A stretch of DNA of 64,000 nt from Sphingomonas hankookensis (lineage in GTDB: Bacteria > Pseudomonadota > Alphaproteobacteria > Sphingomonadales > Sphingomonadaceae). Made by a program: the position numbers and the translations under genes. The notes beneath the pieces were generated by a model, which was not told the origin of the DNA, searched no databases, and was given only the letters and a program-made list of their open reading frames with translations. This document shows positions 47,241 to 57,325 of this stretch, piece after piece. The stretch lies in the NCBI RefSeq assembly GCF_001619955.1, contig NZ_LQQO01000008.1, positions 62,001-126,000 of the forward strand. The letters run 5' to 3'. Within the stretch, counting starts at the first letter, position 1. Each line of letters starts with the position of its first letter.

Positions 47241-47825
47241 ATGCGTGATCTGATCATCGTGGTCGATACCCAGGCCGATTTCATGCTGCCCGATGGCGCC
47301 CTGCCCGTCCCCGGCGCAGAGGCGATCGTCGCACCGCTGGCCCGATGGCTTGCGCAACGAACCGAAGCGGATACGGCGGCGATCATCTTCACCTTCGACA
47401 CGCATTATGCGGAAACCTATCCCGACAGTCCGGAAGCGAAGCTGTTCCCGATCCACTGCGTCAAGGGCACACCGGGGTGGCGCAACCTGCTCGACCCGCT
47501 GGCGGTGCCGGCGACGATCCCCTGCCGGACGCTGGAAAAGGGCGTGTTCGACATGTGGGCCGAAGACGGGCTGATGCTGCACGATCCGAGGAACGAACTG
47601 CCTCCCGTCCCGCGCGACACATTCTTCGCCGATCTGCGCGACCAAGGCGTCGGGCAGGCGATCGTCGTCGGCGTTGCGGCGGACTATTGCGTGCGCTGGG
47701 CGATCGACGGATTGGTCGATCGGGGATTTGCGGTGACCGTCCCGGCAGCACTGACGCGGGGCATCGATCGCCCGATCGAACAGGTACTTCGTGAAGATTT
47801 TGCAGGACGTCCGGTTGCGAACTAA
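47241..47825 (+). CDS. Nicotinamidase-like isochorismatase-family hydrolase
   Basis: Cysteine hydrolase of 194 aa. Catalytic triad: D9 (IVVDTQADF), K100 (LEKGVFDMW) and C150 (GVAADYCVRW). FDTHYAETYPDSPEAKLFPIHC resembles PncA, and a preceding His-containing HCVKGTPG is present. In context it would hydrolyse nicotinamide to nicotinate, the substrate of the PncB encoded on the other side of the shared operator. A related substrate is not excluded. Ribosome binding site GGCAGGAGG lies ten bases upstream. Confidence 0.88.
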   Translation: MRDLIIVVDTQADFMLPDGALPVPGAEAIVAPLARWLAQRTEADTAAIIFTFDTHYAETYPDSPEAKLFPIHCVKGTPGWRNLLDPLAVPATIPCRTLEKGVFDMWAEDGLMLHDPRNELPPVPRDTFFADLRDQGVGQAIVVGVAADYCVRWAIDGLVDRGFAVTVPAALTRGIDRPIEQVLREDFAGRPVAN

Positions 47826-47931
47826 TGCATTCGGCGTACGGCCGTTACGGCAAGCCGTTGTTAGGGGCTGTTGCAATAGTGTAGGGTCACGCCCATCGCT
47901 GGTCGACCAGCACCCGGACAAGGGATTGTAA

Positions 47932-48561
<630 letters not shown>

Positions 48562-48566
48562 TCCGT

Positions 48567-51500
48567 TCAGGCCGCCTCCTCCATGGCGGCGCGGGCGGCG
48601 TTGATCACGTCGCGCGCGCAATCGTCGATCCGTTCCATCAGCCGCGGATCGACCGTAGCATCGTCGTCGATCTTCTCGATCTCCGCCAGCGCGGCGATCA
48701 GCGGCGCCGCCCCCATGCTGGCCGCTGCCCCCTGAAAGGCATGCGCCTCCCGCCGGGCAAGGTTGTTGCGGCCATGGGCGAGCAACGTGCGCAACCGGTC
48801 CGGTACGCGGCGGGCATCCTCGATCAGCAACGACAGCAACGTGTTGCGCTGTTCCGCGCCCAGCACGTCGGTCAGCGCGCGGATACGCTGCGGATCGATC
48901 GGGCGGGCATCGGGTGTCCCGGCCGACGGTCGGCCGGGCGCGGCGGCCCGGTGATTGAGCAAGGTGCTGAGCTGCGCCATGTCGACCGGCTTGGTCAGCA
49001 CGCCGTTCATGCCCGCCTGCGCAATGTCGGCGCGGCGTTCGGTCGACAGGTCGGCGGTGATCGCATGGATCGGGACGGTGGCCCCCGCCCCGCCCCATGC
49101 CCGGATCGCACGCGTCGCGGCCAGCCCGTCCATTACCGGCATCTGCACGTCCATCAGCACCAGGTCCACCGGATTGCCGACCGGCGCGGTGACATATTCG
49201 ACCGCGCGCGCGCCGTTTTCGACCGAGACGACATGGTGCCCCAGTCGCCGGACGATTTCGGCCAGCAGATAGCGGTTGATGTCATTGTCCTCGACGACCA
49301 GCACCGTCATCGCATTGGTGGCCGCCGGCACCGACGACGCGCCGCCGTCGATCGACGCGCGGTCCGCATCGTCCGTCGTCGCCGTTGCCGGGGGCAGCGG
49401 AATGTCGAACCAGAAGCGTGATCCGGCGCCCGGCGCGCTGGCGACCTGAATCGCGCCCTGCATCGATTCGACCAGCATCCGGCTGATGCTGAGGCCGAGC
49501 CCGGTGCCGCCATAGCTGCGCGTCGTCGACGCATCGGCCTGTACGAACGGTTCGAAGATCGCGTCGAGGCGGTCGCCGCGGATGCCGACCCCGGTATCGG
49601 TGACCTGGAACCGCCAGCGGTCCCCGCCCTCGCGCGTGGCGGAAATGGCGATCGTTCCGGTGCGCGTGAACTTCACGGCATTGCCGACCAGATTGGTCAA
49701 CACCCGCTGCAATCGCGCCGGATCGCCGATCACCCGGCCGGGGGCAGCGTCCAGCTCGATCGAGAGGGCATGTCGGCGCGCTTCGGCCGCGAAGAGTTCG
49801 GCGACGGTCTGCAACAGCTGACGGGGTTCGAAGGCGATCGCCTCCGGACTGCCATGCCCGCCCTCCAGCTTGGAGAAGGTCAGCACGTCGTCGACGATCG
49901 CCGACAGCGAGCGTCCGGCGGTTTCCAGCGAATCGAGATGCCGCATCCGTTCGGTGCGATCCGGCGTGTCGCGCAGCAGCTGGACCGCGGCGAGGATCGA
50001 GGTCAGCGGCGTCCGGATTTCATGGCTGATCGTAGCGGTGAAGGTTTCCTTCGCGGCCAGCGCCCGCTCCGCCTCCTCGCGCGCGGCGCGCAGGTCGGTG
50101 ATCGCCGCGACATGTTCGGTAATGTCCTGGAACACGCCGAACAGCCCGACGATCCCCGCACCCGGCGCGGTTTCGGCTTGGCCACGCGACCGGACCCAGC
50201 GAATCTCCCCGTCCGCCCGGACGATGCGGGCATCGAATTCGAACGAACCGCCCTGCCCGATCGCCATGCCGATGCGGCTGCGTACCTTCACCCGGTCGTC
50301 GGGATGATAATGGTGGATCGCGCTGGCGATGCCGGGCTCCGGCGGCCCGTCCAGCCCGTGGATGCGAAAGACCTCGGGCGACCAGAACAGGCGCCAGTCG
50401 GCGAGGTTCAGCCGCCAATGGCCGATCCCGGCGGCACTTTCCGCCATCGCGAGCAAGCGCTGCTGTTCCTCCAGCTCATCGAACGAGGTGACGGCCCCGC
50501 CCTCGGCCGCGCGGCGCTCGGCAATGTCGCGGATCGAGCCGATCACCTCGGCACGCGCGGGATCGTCGCCGACCATCCGGAACGCGCCTTCCAGCCACAG
50601 ATAATGGCCGTCGCGATGCAGCATGCGATAGCGGACGACGACGCTGGGCCCGGCCGGTTTCAGTCCCTCCAGCGCCCGCTGCACCCGGTCGCGGTCGTCC
50701 GGGTGGATCAGCTGGAACGGGCTCTGCCCCAGCAGTTGATCGGGCGGGTAGCCGAGCAGCTGTTGCGACCCCGACGACGCGTAACGGCGCAGGCCATCCG
50801 GCCCCAGGCGGATGATCAGGTCGGTCGAATGATCGGCCGGCAGCCGCAGATGCCGTTCATTCTCGCGGATTTCGGTGAGCGCGAGCCATTGTTCGTACAC
50901 CAGCGCGGCGACGGGAAAGGCGGTCAGGGTAAACGCGGCGATGAAGAGCTGAAGATAGAGGATGCGGTCCGGTGCGGGCACCAGCAGCCGGGCGATCGGC
51001 CCGACCCCCTGCAACGTGCAGACGATCGCGATACTGCTGATCGCGATGGTCGATGCCGCCGCGCCGGCAAAGCGATACAGCAGCGCCGCGAACACACCAC
51101 AGGGCAGCAGCAGGAACAGCACCGGATAGGTGTTGACGGTGAACAACAGCCCGGCGAGCCCGATGGTGACCGCCATTACCAGCACGATCGGCAACGACAG
51201 GATGCCGATCTCCTCCGACAGCCCCTGTCGCGTCGCCTTGAGCGCGGGCAGCAGCACGATCAGCCCCATGGCATTGGCCGCGAACCAGCGGATCACGTCG
51301 CGGGTCTCGACGGCGCCGGACAGGAGCAGCCGGAAATGCACGAACAGCGCTGTGACCAGGACCGCGCCGGCCAGCGCGATCAGGACGATGGTGACATAAC
51401 CGCGCAACAGGCGCGGATCGGGATGGGCCACGCGTATCGCCGATGCGACGGCGGTGATACCGATCAGGTCGATCGCGCCATAGCCCATGATCGAGGCCGT

Positions 51501-51806
51501 GTCGGAATAATGGCACGCATTGGCAGTCACCAGCGCCACGCCGGTGACGGCCAGCAGCAAAGGCCAATGCCGCCGGGAATAGCGGATCAATATCGCGACC
51601 GCGATCGGATTCGCCACCCACATCAGTTCGGTGCCGCCGAACCATTGCCCGCCGCACAGCATCACGACCGCGAGGAAGTAGATCAGCAGGCCATAGCCGA
51701 GGATGCGCGGAACCATCCGCAGCGCATGGAGCGGTCGAACGGCGGGGACCGCCCCGGCGTGCGGCCGGGGCGTGATGGCGTCGGATGGTCCTGATTCGCC
51801 GGTCAT
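48567..51806 (-). CDS. MASE1 hybrid sensor histidine kinase with receiver and Hpt domains
   Basis: Membrane sensor kinase of 1079 aa. An N-terminal MASE1-like region has about eight helices (25-300). Two PAS domains follow (about 305-430, 445-565; the second carries the PAC motif). HisKA has the phospho-His H595 in TISHEIRTPL; the ATPase has NLVGNAVKFT, DTGVGI and GTGLGLSIS. A receiver (D886 in LVLMDVQMPVMDG) and an Hpt domain (H1022 in REAHAFQGAA) follow, so a full His-Asp-His relay is carried on one chain. The convergent LuxR regulator is the likely final acceptor. ATG 51806 is preferred over TTG 51812. Confidence 0.93.
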   Translation of the reverse strand: MTGESGPSDAITPRPHAGAVPAVRPLHALRMVPRILGYGLLIYFLAVVMLCGGQWFGGTELMWVANPIAVAILIRYSRRHWPLLLAVTGVALVTANACHYSDTASIMGYGAIDLIGITAVASAIRVAHPDPRLLRGYVTIVLIALAGAVLVTALFVHFRLLLSGAVETRDVIRWFAANAMGLIVLLPALKATRQGLSEEIGILSLPIVLVMAVTIGLAGLLFTVNTYPVLFLLLPCGVFAALLYRFAGAAASTIAISSIAIVCTLQGVGPIARLLVPAPDRILYLQLFIAAFTLTAFPVAALVYEQWLALTEIRENERHLRLPADHSTDLIIRLGPDGLRRYASSGSQQLLGYPPDQLLGQSPFQLIHPDDRDRVQRALEGLKPAGPSVVVRYRMLHRDGHYLWLEGAFRMVGDDPARAEVIGSIRDIAERRAAEGGAVTSFDELEEQQRLLAMAESAAGIGHWRLNLADWRLFWSPEVFRIHGLDGPPEPGIASAIHHYHPDDRVKVRSRIGMAIGQGGSFEFDARIVRADGEIRWVRSRGQAETAPGAGIVGLFGVFQDITEHVAAITDLRAAREEAERALAAKETFTATISHEIRTPLTSILAAVQLLRDTPDRTERMRHLDSLETAGRSLSAIVDDVLTFSKLEGGHGSPEAIAFEPRQLLQTVAELFAAEARRHALSIELDAAPGRVIGDPARLQRVLTNLVGNAVKFTRTGTIAISATREGGDRWRFQVTDTGVGIRGDRLDAIFEPFVQADASTTRSYGGTGLGLSISRMLVESMQGAIQVASAPGAGSRFWFDIPLPPATATTDDADRASIDGGASSVPAATNAMTVLVVEDNDINRYLLAEIVRRLGHHVVSVENGARAVEYVTAPVGNPVDLVLMDVQMPVMDGLAATRAIRAWGGAGATVPIHAITADLSTERRADIAQAGMNGVLTKPVDMAQLSTLLNHRAAAPGRPSAGTPDARPIDPQRIRALTDVLGAEQRNTLLSLLIEDARRVPDRLRTLLAHGRNNLARREAHAFQGAAASMGAAPLIAALAEIEKIDDDATVDPRLMERIDDCARDVINAARAAMEEAA

Positions 51807-51879
51807 GCGCAATGCTACTCAGGATCGCAGCGGGGGTCGATGCGGAGCGGCCCCATGCGATGCCGGACGGACGGCGGCG

Positions 51880-52983
51880 TCAACCGTCGCCCTCGCCCTC
51901 CGCATCGGCGACTGTCCGGTGCCCGCTGCCCGCCCAGCGCCGGGCGAACAGCCGCCCGAGCAGTGCCGGCAGGCCGGGGGGCAGGAAGAGCCAGTCGCGG
52001 ATCGCCGGGCCGCGATCGGCACCGATGGTCCGCTTGTACCCGCTGTCGCCCGCGCCCCAGTCCACCCGGGTGATGCCGTCGGCCAGCGCGCGGACGAGGT
52101 TGCGGTAATAGAGCAGCCGTCCGGGCGAGTGCTTGGCGACGCGGGTGTCATAGCTGTTGGCGATCGCATATTTCAGCGTGCCGGCATTGAGGTCGAACGA
52201 GAATGCCACGGGTTCGCCGTCGATGCGCAGCAGCGCCGCCCAGAGCATGTCGGCCAAGACCGGATCGGCGACCAGCCGCCGCCAGAACCGGCCATGCCCA
52301 CCGGTGGTGAACTTCGCATCCCGGCCATCGGTGCGCGTCGCGATCCAGCTCGCATCTTCGACGGCGGCGAGGGCATCGAAGGCGTCGAGCGTCCAGTCCG
52401 CGCCGGAGATGAAGGACCAGTCCGGCGTGCCGTGCGACGCCAGATGCTTTTCGTTGAACCGGTTCTTGCGCAGCGTCGAATTGCGTGGCCACGCACCGTC
52501 CGCCTGCTGTGCCGCCATGTCGAGCAGATAGCTGTCGGCGATGAAGCGCGGCAGGGCGCGCCAGCCCTTCGCCGCGGCGGCATCCTGCAATCCGGCGAGC
52601 AGGGGATCGTCGTCATAGACCGGGCCGAGCCGGAAGCCGCGCGTCGCCCGCCGTGCCCCGTCCAGCAGCGCGGCGAAGTCGGCGGCGTCCGCATCGGCCG
52701 CGACCGGGCCGCTGCGAAACGGCCAGTAGCAGCCCGGAACCTGTCCCAGTCCGACCGGCTTCGGGCCCAGCCCGACCAGCGGCAGCGCGATGACCGGGCG
52801 GCCGTCGCGTTCGACCACCAGCGTGCGGGCATCGCCGCCATAGCTTTCGACTGCCGCGACATACCATTGCCGGCGCAGGAAGCGGTGGGTTTCGGCGGCC
52901 TGGGCGGCGACCGTGTCGACCGCTTCGGCGATACCGTCGGCGACGCGGGTGTTCGGGGCATTGGCGGTGGCGGGCAACAGCAT
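51880..52983 (-). CDS. GNAT-like acyltransferase (FemAB/CelD type)
   Basis: Protein of 367 aa of the GNAT/FemAB-like fold often labelled cellulose biosynthesis protein CelD. N-terminal QWYVAAVESYGG-type region, then the central segment RKNRFNEKHLASHG and the C-terminal acetyltransferase domain with FSFDLNAGTLKYAIANSYDTR and RLLYYRNLVRALADGITRVD. Many relatives act on exopolysaccharide or envelope substrates. No sugar-polymer genes are nearby. Start at 52983; upstream 110 bases are shared with the DUF2721 gene promoter region. Confidence 0.82.
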   Translation of the reverse strand: MLLPATANAPNTRVADGIAEAVDTVAAQAAETHRFLRRQWYVAAVESYGGDARTLVVERDGRPVIALPLVGLGPKPVGLGQVPGCYWPFRSGPVAADADAADFAALLDGARRATRGFRLGPVYDDDPLLAGLQDAAAAKGWRALPRFIADSYLLDMAAQQADGAWPRNSTLRKNRFNEKHLASHGTPDWSFISGADWTLDAFDALAAVEDASWIATRTDGRDAKFTTGGHGRFWRRLVADPVLADMLWAALLRIDGEPVAFSFDLNAGTLKYAIANSYDTRVAKHSPGRLLYYRNLVRALADGITRVDWGAGDSGYKRTIGADRGPAIRDWLFLPPGLPALLGRLFARRWAGSGHRTVADAEGEGDG

Positions 52984-53101
52984 GGAAAGGGCAATGCCAC
53001 GAACCTCTTACGATCCGGTAGCCGTAACCTGCGCGCATTTTGGACCATAGTGCGGATCTCGCGGCCTTGCCGCCATCGGAGGGGCGAGGCATACCGCCCC
53101 G

Positions 53102-53563
53102 GTGGAATTCGAACCCGTCCTGTCGACCGTCGCCAAGACGATCCAGACCGCCATCGCGCCGGTCTTCCTGCTCGCCGGGATCGGCGCGATCCTGAACGTC
53201 ATGGTCGGGCGCCTGGCGCGGATCGTCGACCGGGCGCGCGACCTCGAAAAGCTGCATCCTAGCTCGACCGGCCCCGAACATGCCCGCCACGTGTTCGAAC
53301 TGCGCCTGCTCGACCGGCGGATCCGCATCATCAACAATGCGGTGTTCCTGGTCGTGCTGTCGGCGGTCGCCAACTGTACCGTGGTCGCGATGCTGTTCAT
53401 CGCCGAACTGCTCGACCTCGGCCTCGGCAAGGCGGTGGCGATCAGTTTCGTCCTGTCGATGGTGCTGCTGATCGGCGGACTGGTGTGGTTCCTGTTCGAA
53501 GTGCGCCTGTCGGTCCATGCGATCCGGGTGCGCGCCGAACTGCTGGAGCGCGAGCGGACGTGA
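53102..53563 (+). CDS. DUF2721-family membrane protein
   Basis: Protein of 153 aa with three hydrophobic helices (about 15-35, 75-95, 105-130) and the family start VEFEPVLSTVAKTIQTAIAPVF, followed by GIGAILNVMVGRLARIVDRARDLE. The start is GTG at 53102. Its stop overlaps the next gene as GTGA, so the two are coupled. Function unknown; some relatives are linked to envelope stress. Confidence 0.85.
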   Translation: MEFEPVLSTVAKTIQTAIAPVFLLAGIGAILNVMVGRLARIVDRARDLEKLHPSSTGPEHARHVFELRLLDRRIRIINNAVFLVVLSAVANCTVVAMLFIAELLDLGLGKAVAISFVLSMVLLIGGLVWFLFEVRLSVHAIRVRAELLERERT

Positions 53564-53961
53564 CGCCGGCGCGTGAGCGCACGCTGTTGCAGGCGGCGGT
53601 CGCGCTGGTATGCATCGTGCCGTTCGGCGCGTCGCTGACCGGCATCCTGCTTGGTGCCGCATGGCTGCAACCGGCACCCGCCACCGATCTGGATAGCCAT
53701 TTCCGATACCTGTCCGGCCTGTTCCTCGGCATGGGGATCGCCTTCGCCAGCTGCGTGCCCGGCATCGAGCGCAAGACGGCACGGTTCCGGCTGTTGGGGA
53801 TGATGGTCGTGCTGGGTGGGCTGGCACGGCTCTGGTCGCTCGTCATCCTTGGCCCGCCATCGACGGGCCATGCGGTCGGGCTGTGCATCGAGCTGATCGT
53901 CGTGCCGCTGCTGCTGGCTTGGCAGGCGCGCGTGGCGAGACGGCTCCGCTTGCCTGGTTGA
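53560..53961 (+). CDS. DUF4345-family membrane protein
   Basis: Protein of 133 aa with four hydrophobic segments. HFRYLSGLFLGMGIAFASCVPGIERKT (read as HFRYLSGLFLGMG and the following helix) is the family's central motif. The GTG start at 53560 lies in the stop of the DUF2721 gene. Function unknown. A likely two-gene operon with DUF2721. Confidence 0.78.
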   Translation: MTPARERTLLQAAVALVCIVPFGASLTGILLGAAWLQPAPATDLDSHFRYLSGLFLGMGIAFASCVPGIERKTARFRLLGMMVVLGGLARLWSLVILGPPSTGHAVGLCIELIVVPLLLAWQARVARRLRLPG

Positions 53962-54412
53962 CCGCACCGCTTGGGGGAGCGGACCCGCCGGTGGCTGATG
54001 GCGCCGCGCCCTCTTCGGTGACATGGCCCGGAGCGTCCAGCCGACTCGTGGCACGGCGTCATCCCCGGCATCACCAGCGGTCCGGCTTTGCACGCCATGT
54101 CGCATCGAAAAAATAGCGTGCATGCCCCATTTGCCACTTGCATTTCGGGGAAGCGGCAGAGGTCCGCGCGTCGCGGCATGACGGCGTTCGGCCAAGCCCC
54201 GGTTCCGCGCCGACCGTAAAAATTTAGCCGCTTGCGCGTCCGCCAATTTCCTACAATTAGTAGTGCCCATGGCGGGACAACCGCTACACATGGTATTCAG
54301 TCGACCGGAGCCGGTGACGCTACTTTCGCGTTGCCGGGTGCCGTTCGGACCAGCGACAAGCCGATTTTTGGGGGCGACATGACGCCCCGGCCGAACACAG
54401 GAAAGCGGGACG
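53962..54412 (+). other. 451-base nrdA upstream region
   Basis: No protein or RNA gene was recognised. The AT-rich stretch CCAATTTCCTACAATTAGTAG (54242-54262) is the best promoter candidate, with TACAAT as -10. Weak, unconfirmed NrdR-box-like sequences lie at about 54250-54265 and 54284-54299, about 33 bases apart. A leader of some 150 bases follows, with GC-rich inverted stretches (GGGGGCGACATGACGCCCCG). Confidence 0.5.
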
Positions 54413-56311
54413 ATGACCTTTCAGGATAGTCAGGACGCCCAGATGAACGAACTGCAATTCGCCGATCCGGCACCCGCCGCCCCGGCCCCCGAGCGCAACA
54501 GCCGCACGGTCGACGCGCTGCTCCACGCGGTCGAGGTCGATCATTCGCGCGACGCGCTGCTGACCGATTTCGGCAAGGATACGCTGAAGGACCGCTACCT
54601 GCTGCCCGGCGAATCGTACCAGGACCTGTTCGTGCGCGTGGCGTCGGCCTATGCCGATGATGCCGAGCATGCCCAGCGGCTGTACGACTATATCTCGAAG
54701 CTTTGGTTCATGCCCGCCACGCCGGTCCTGTCGAACGGCGGCACCGGGCGCGGCCTGCCGATCAGCTGCTATCTGAACTCGGTCCCCGACAGCCTGGAAG
54801 GCATTGTCGAGACGTGGAACGAGAATGTGTGGCTGGCGTCGCGCGGCGGCGGCATCGGCACCTATTGGGGCAGCGTGCGTGGCATCGGTGAGCCGGTCGG
54901 GCTGAACGGCAAGACCAGCGGCATCATCCCGTTCGTCCGCGTGATGGATTCGCTGACGCTCGCCATTTCGCAGGGGTCGCTACGGCGTGGGTCGGCGGCC
55001 TGCTATCTCGACATCAGCCATCCGGAGATCGAGGAGTTCCTCGAAATCCGTAAGCCCAGCGGCGACTTCAACCGCAAGGCGCTGAACCTGCACCATGGCG
55101 TGCTGATCCCCGACGCGTTCATGGAAGCGGTGCGCGACGGTGCCGAATGGGAGCTGAAAAGCCCCAAGGACGGGTCGGTCCGTGGCAAGGTCGATGCGCG
55201 TTCGCTGTTCCAGAAGCTGGTCGAGACCCGCCTGGCGACCGGCGAGCCGTACATCGTGTTCAGCGACCATGTGAACAACACGATGCCGAAGCACCACCGC
55301 GATCTGGGCCTGAAGGTCTCCACGTCGAACCTGTGCAGCGAGATCACGCTGCCGACCGGCAAGGATCACCTCGGCAACGACCGCACCGCGGTGTGCTGCC
55401 TGTCGTCGCTGAACCTCGAAACCTGGGACGAATGGAACGGCGACAAGCGCTTCATCGAGGACGTGATGCGCTTCCTCGATAACGTCCTGACCGACTATAT
55501 CGAGCGTGCGCCCGACGAAATGGCCCGCGCGCGCTATTCGGCGAGCCGCGAGCGGTCGGTCGGGCTGGGCGTGATGGGCTTCCACTCGTTCCTGCAGGCG
55601 CGCGGGCTGCCGTTCGAAGGGGCGATGGCGAAGGCGTGGAATCTGAAGATCTTCCGCCACGTCAATGCGCAGGTGAACGAGGCGTCGATGCACCTCGCCA
55701 ACGAGCGTGGCCCCTGCCCCGACGCGGCCGACATGGGCGTGATGGAGCGGTTCAGCTGCAAGATGGCGATCGCGCCGACCGCGTCGATCAGCATCATCTG
55801 CGGCGGGACGAGCGCGTGCATCGAACCGATCCCCGCCAACATCTATACCCACAAGACGCTGTCGGGTTCGTGGTCGGTCAAGAACCCCTATCTCGAAAAG
55901 CTGCTGATCGCGAAGTCGAAGAACAGCGACGCGGTGTGGAACTCGATCCTCGAGCGCGGCGGATCGGTCCAGCATCTCGACTTCCTCAGCCAAGAAGAGA
56001 AGGACACGTACAAGACCAGCTTCGAGATCGACCAGCGCTGGCTGCTCGAGCTGGCAGGCGACCGTGCACCGTTCATCGATCAGGCGCAGTCGCTGAACCT
56101 GTTCATCCCCGCCGATGTCGAGAAGTGGGACCTGCTGATGCTCCACTATCGTGCGTGGGAGCTGGGCATCAAATCGCTCTATTACCTGCGGTCGAAGTCG
56201 GTGCAGCGCGCGGGGTTCGCCGGCGGGGTCGAGGCGGACAATACGTCGGAGCTGGCCAAGTTCGATCTGGGCGAGAGCACGGATTATGACGAGTGCCTGG
56301 CCTGTCAATAA
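54413..56311 (+). CDS. nrdA: Ribonucleotide reductase class I alpha subunit, no ATP cone
   Basis: Catalytic subunit reducing ribonucleoside diphosphates, 632 aa. Active-site cysteines are in LPISCYLNSVPD and NLCSEITLPTG; NLEL-type ACYLDISHPEIEEFL, IAPTASISIICGGTSACIE and PIPANIYTHKTLSGSW are typical. The C-terminal redox pair is CLAC at the end (DYDECLACQ). E. coli NrdA (761 aa) begins with a roughly 90-residue ATP-cone for activity control; here the catalytic core starts at about residue 40 and no ATP-cone is present. nrdB lies 1.1 kb downstream. Confidence 0.95.
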   Translation: MTFQDSQDAQMNELQFADPAPAAPAPERNSRTVDALLHAVEVDHSRDALLTDFGKDTLKDRYLLPGESYQDLFVRVASAYADDAEHAQRLYDYISKLWFMPATPVLSNGGTGRGLPISCYLNSVPDSLEGIVETWNENVWLASRGGGIGTYWGSVRGIGEPVGLNGKTSGIIPFVRVMDSLTLAISQGSLRRGSAACYLDISHPEIEEFLEIRKPSGDFNRKALNLHHGVLIPDAFMEAVRDGAEWELKSPKDGSVRGKVDARSLFQKLVETRLATGEPYIVFSDHVNNTMPKHHRDLGLKVSTSNLCSEITLPTGKDHLGNDRTAVCCLSSLNLETWDEWNGDKRFIEDVMRFLDNVLTDYIERAPDEMARARYSASRERSVGLGVMGFHSFLQARGLPFEGAMAKAWNLKIFRHVNAQVNEASMHLANERGPCPDAADMGVMERFSCKMAIAPTASISIICGGTSACIEPIPANIYTHKTLSGSWSVKNPYLEKLLIAKSKNSDAVWNSILERGGSVQHLDFLSQEEKDTYKTSFEIDQRWLLELAGDRAPFIDQAQSLNLFIPADVEKWDLLMLHYRAWELGIKSLYYLRSKSVQRAGFAGGVEADNTSELAKFDLGESTDYDECLACQ

Positions 56312-56451
56312 GCGGGCGGCTTCGATTTGCGTGAGCAAATCGAACACTCGCCACGGCGGACAGCGGGGCGGCACAGCCGCCCCGTCTGACGGCGTGGCGG
56401 TACAGGATGCCACCGACCTTCCGAACCACGATCGACCAAGAGGAGCTACCG

Positions 56452-56694
56452 ATGCCGATCCTGCTGTTCTTTGTGTTCGCCGTAATCCTTGGCCCGGTAT
56501 TGGCATGGATGTACGCGCAGCCAAAGCAGGTCGAGGCGTTCGAGGCGCGTCGTCGCAAGATACTGGCGAGCGGGGGCAAGGACCCGATCAACGAACCGTT
56601 CGGCGCGCATCGCCCGTTCAAGACGAATGCGCTCTGGTTCGGCGGCATCGCCGGCATCGGCGGCGCGTTGATGGCATGGCTGCTGGGGGCGTGA
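56452..56694 (+). CDS. Small membrane protein between nrdA and nrdB
   Basis: Protein of 80 aa, MPILLFFVFAVILGPVLAW as the first helix, a polar middle (RRRKILASGGKDPINEPFGA) and a second helix (FGGIAGIGGALMAWLLGA). ATG at 56452 has AGGAGC nine bases upstream. It lies 140 bases after nrdA and is read the same way. It could be a membrane-bound accessory protein or unrelated. No family recognised. Confidence 0.65.
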   Translation: MPILLFFVFAVILGPVLAWMYAQPKQVEAFEARRRKILASGGKDPINEPFGAHRPFKTNALWFGGIAGIGGALMAWLLGA

Positions 56695-56783
56695 CGCCCG
56701 GCGTTGCCGCCGGATGCGGAGCGTTCGGTCGGCATCCGGCGGAACGGGTGGCGGCGCGCAGCCAGGCCGCGCGCCGCACGGCA

Positions 56784-57059
56784 TCAGATCGCGCTGCCGT
56801 CCTCTTCGGTTTCGAAGGTCACCGCGACATCGGCGTTGGCGGACAGGCGGACGGTGTCGCCCTCGACCTCGGCGACGAGGCCGCCGTCGATATAATGGTG
56901 GTGGCCGGCATGGCTCGGTTCGGCGCCTTCGACCTCGGCACCGCTGTCCTTCTTGGTCAGCTTGATCCGGTCGCCTTCGACGCGGTCGACCGTGCCGACA
57001 TGGACGCCGTCGGCGCCGATGACTTCGGCATGTTCCTTGATGTTGCTGAGATCGGCCAT
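56784..57059 (-). CDS. DUF2171-family protein
   Basis: Soluble protein of 91 aa with the PRC-barrel-like pattern VIGADGVHVGTVDRVEGD and HYIDGGLVAEVEGDTVRL; typical for DUF2171. It is acidic, and has a GGAGGAAT ribosome binding site. It lies on the opposite strand between nrdA and nrdB. Function unknown; relatives are stress-induced in some proteobacteria. Confidence 0.85.
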   Translation of the reverse strand: MADLSNIKEHAEVIGADGVHVGTVDRVEGDRIKLTKKDSGAEVEGAEPSHAGHHHYIDGGLVAEVEGDTVRLSANADVAVTFETEEDGSAI

Positions 57060-57112
57060 GATATTCCTCCGTTGGGGGCGGCGGTGAAACGCACGTCCGC
57101 GCCGTTGGTCGC

Positions 57113-57313
57113 ATGACCGCGAACGTCCTCATCATGTTGTCGGTCGCGCTGGTATCGGGCGGGGTCGGGCTGTGGCTGCTGTTGCGTTTGAAGTCGCGCG
57201 CGACACAGCAGAGCCGCTATGCCCATGGCATGACGGGGATGATGGCGCTGGCGCTCGGCATCATCCTGACGATCTTCGGCATCGCGCAATGGTCGTGGAG
57301 CAGCGCGCCATGA
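57113..57313 (+). CDS. Small two-helix membrane protein
   Basis: Protein of 66 aa, helix 1 LIMLSVALVSGGVGLWLLLR, a basic loop with SRATQQSRYAHG, and helix 2 GMMALALGIILTIFGIAQW. It diverges from the DUF2171 gene. A clear ribosome binding site is lacking (GTTGGTCGC), so the start is less sure. No family recognised. A family B pair follows. Confidence 0.6.
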   Translation: MTANVLIMLSVALVSGGVGLWLLLRLKSRATQQSRYAHGMTGMMALALGIILTIFGIAQWSWSSAP

Positions 57314-57325
57314 ACCGACCCGACC

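Noticed and set aside
49770..51794. A 674-codon open frame opposite the hybrid kinase
   Set aside because: Antisense shadow with Arg/Gln/Asp-rich low-complexity translation; the kinase domains on the minus strand are unmistakable.
54242..54300. NrdR boxes upstream of nrdA
   Set aside because: Two weak matches at about 33-base spacing were seen but they deviate too much from the consensus to be called; they are mentioned only in the upstream-region entry.
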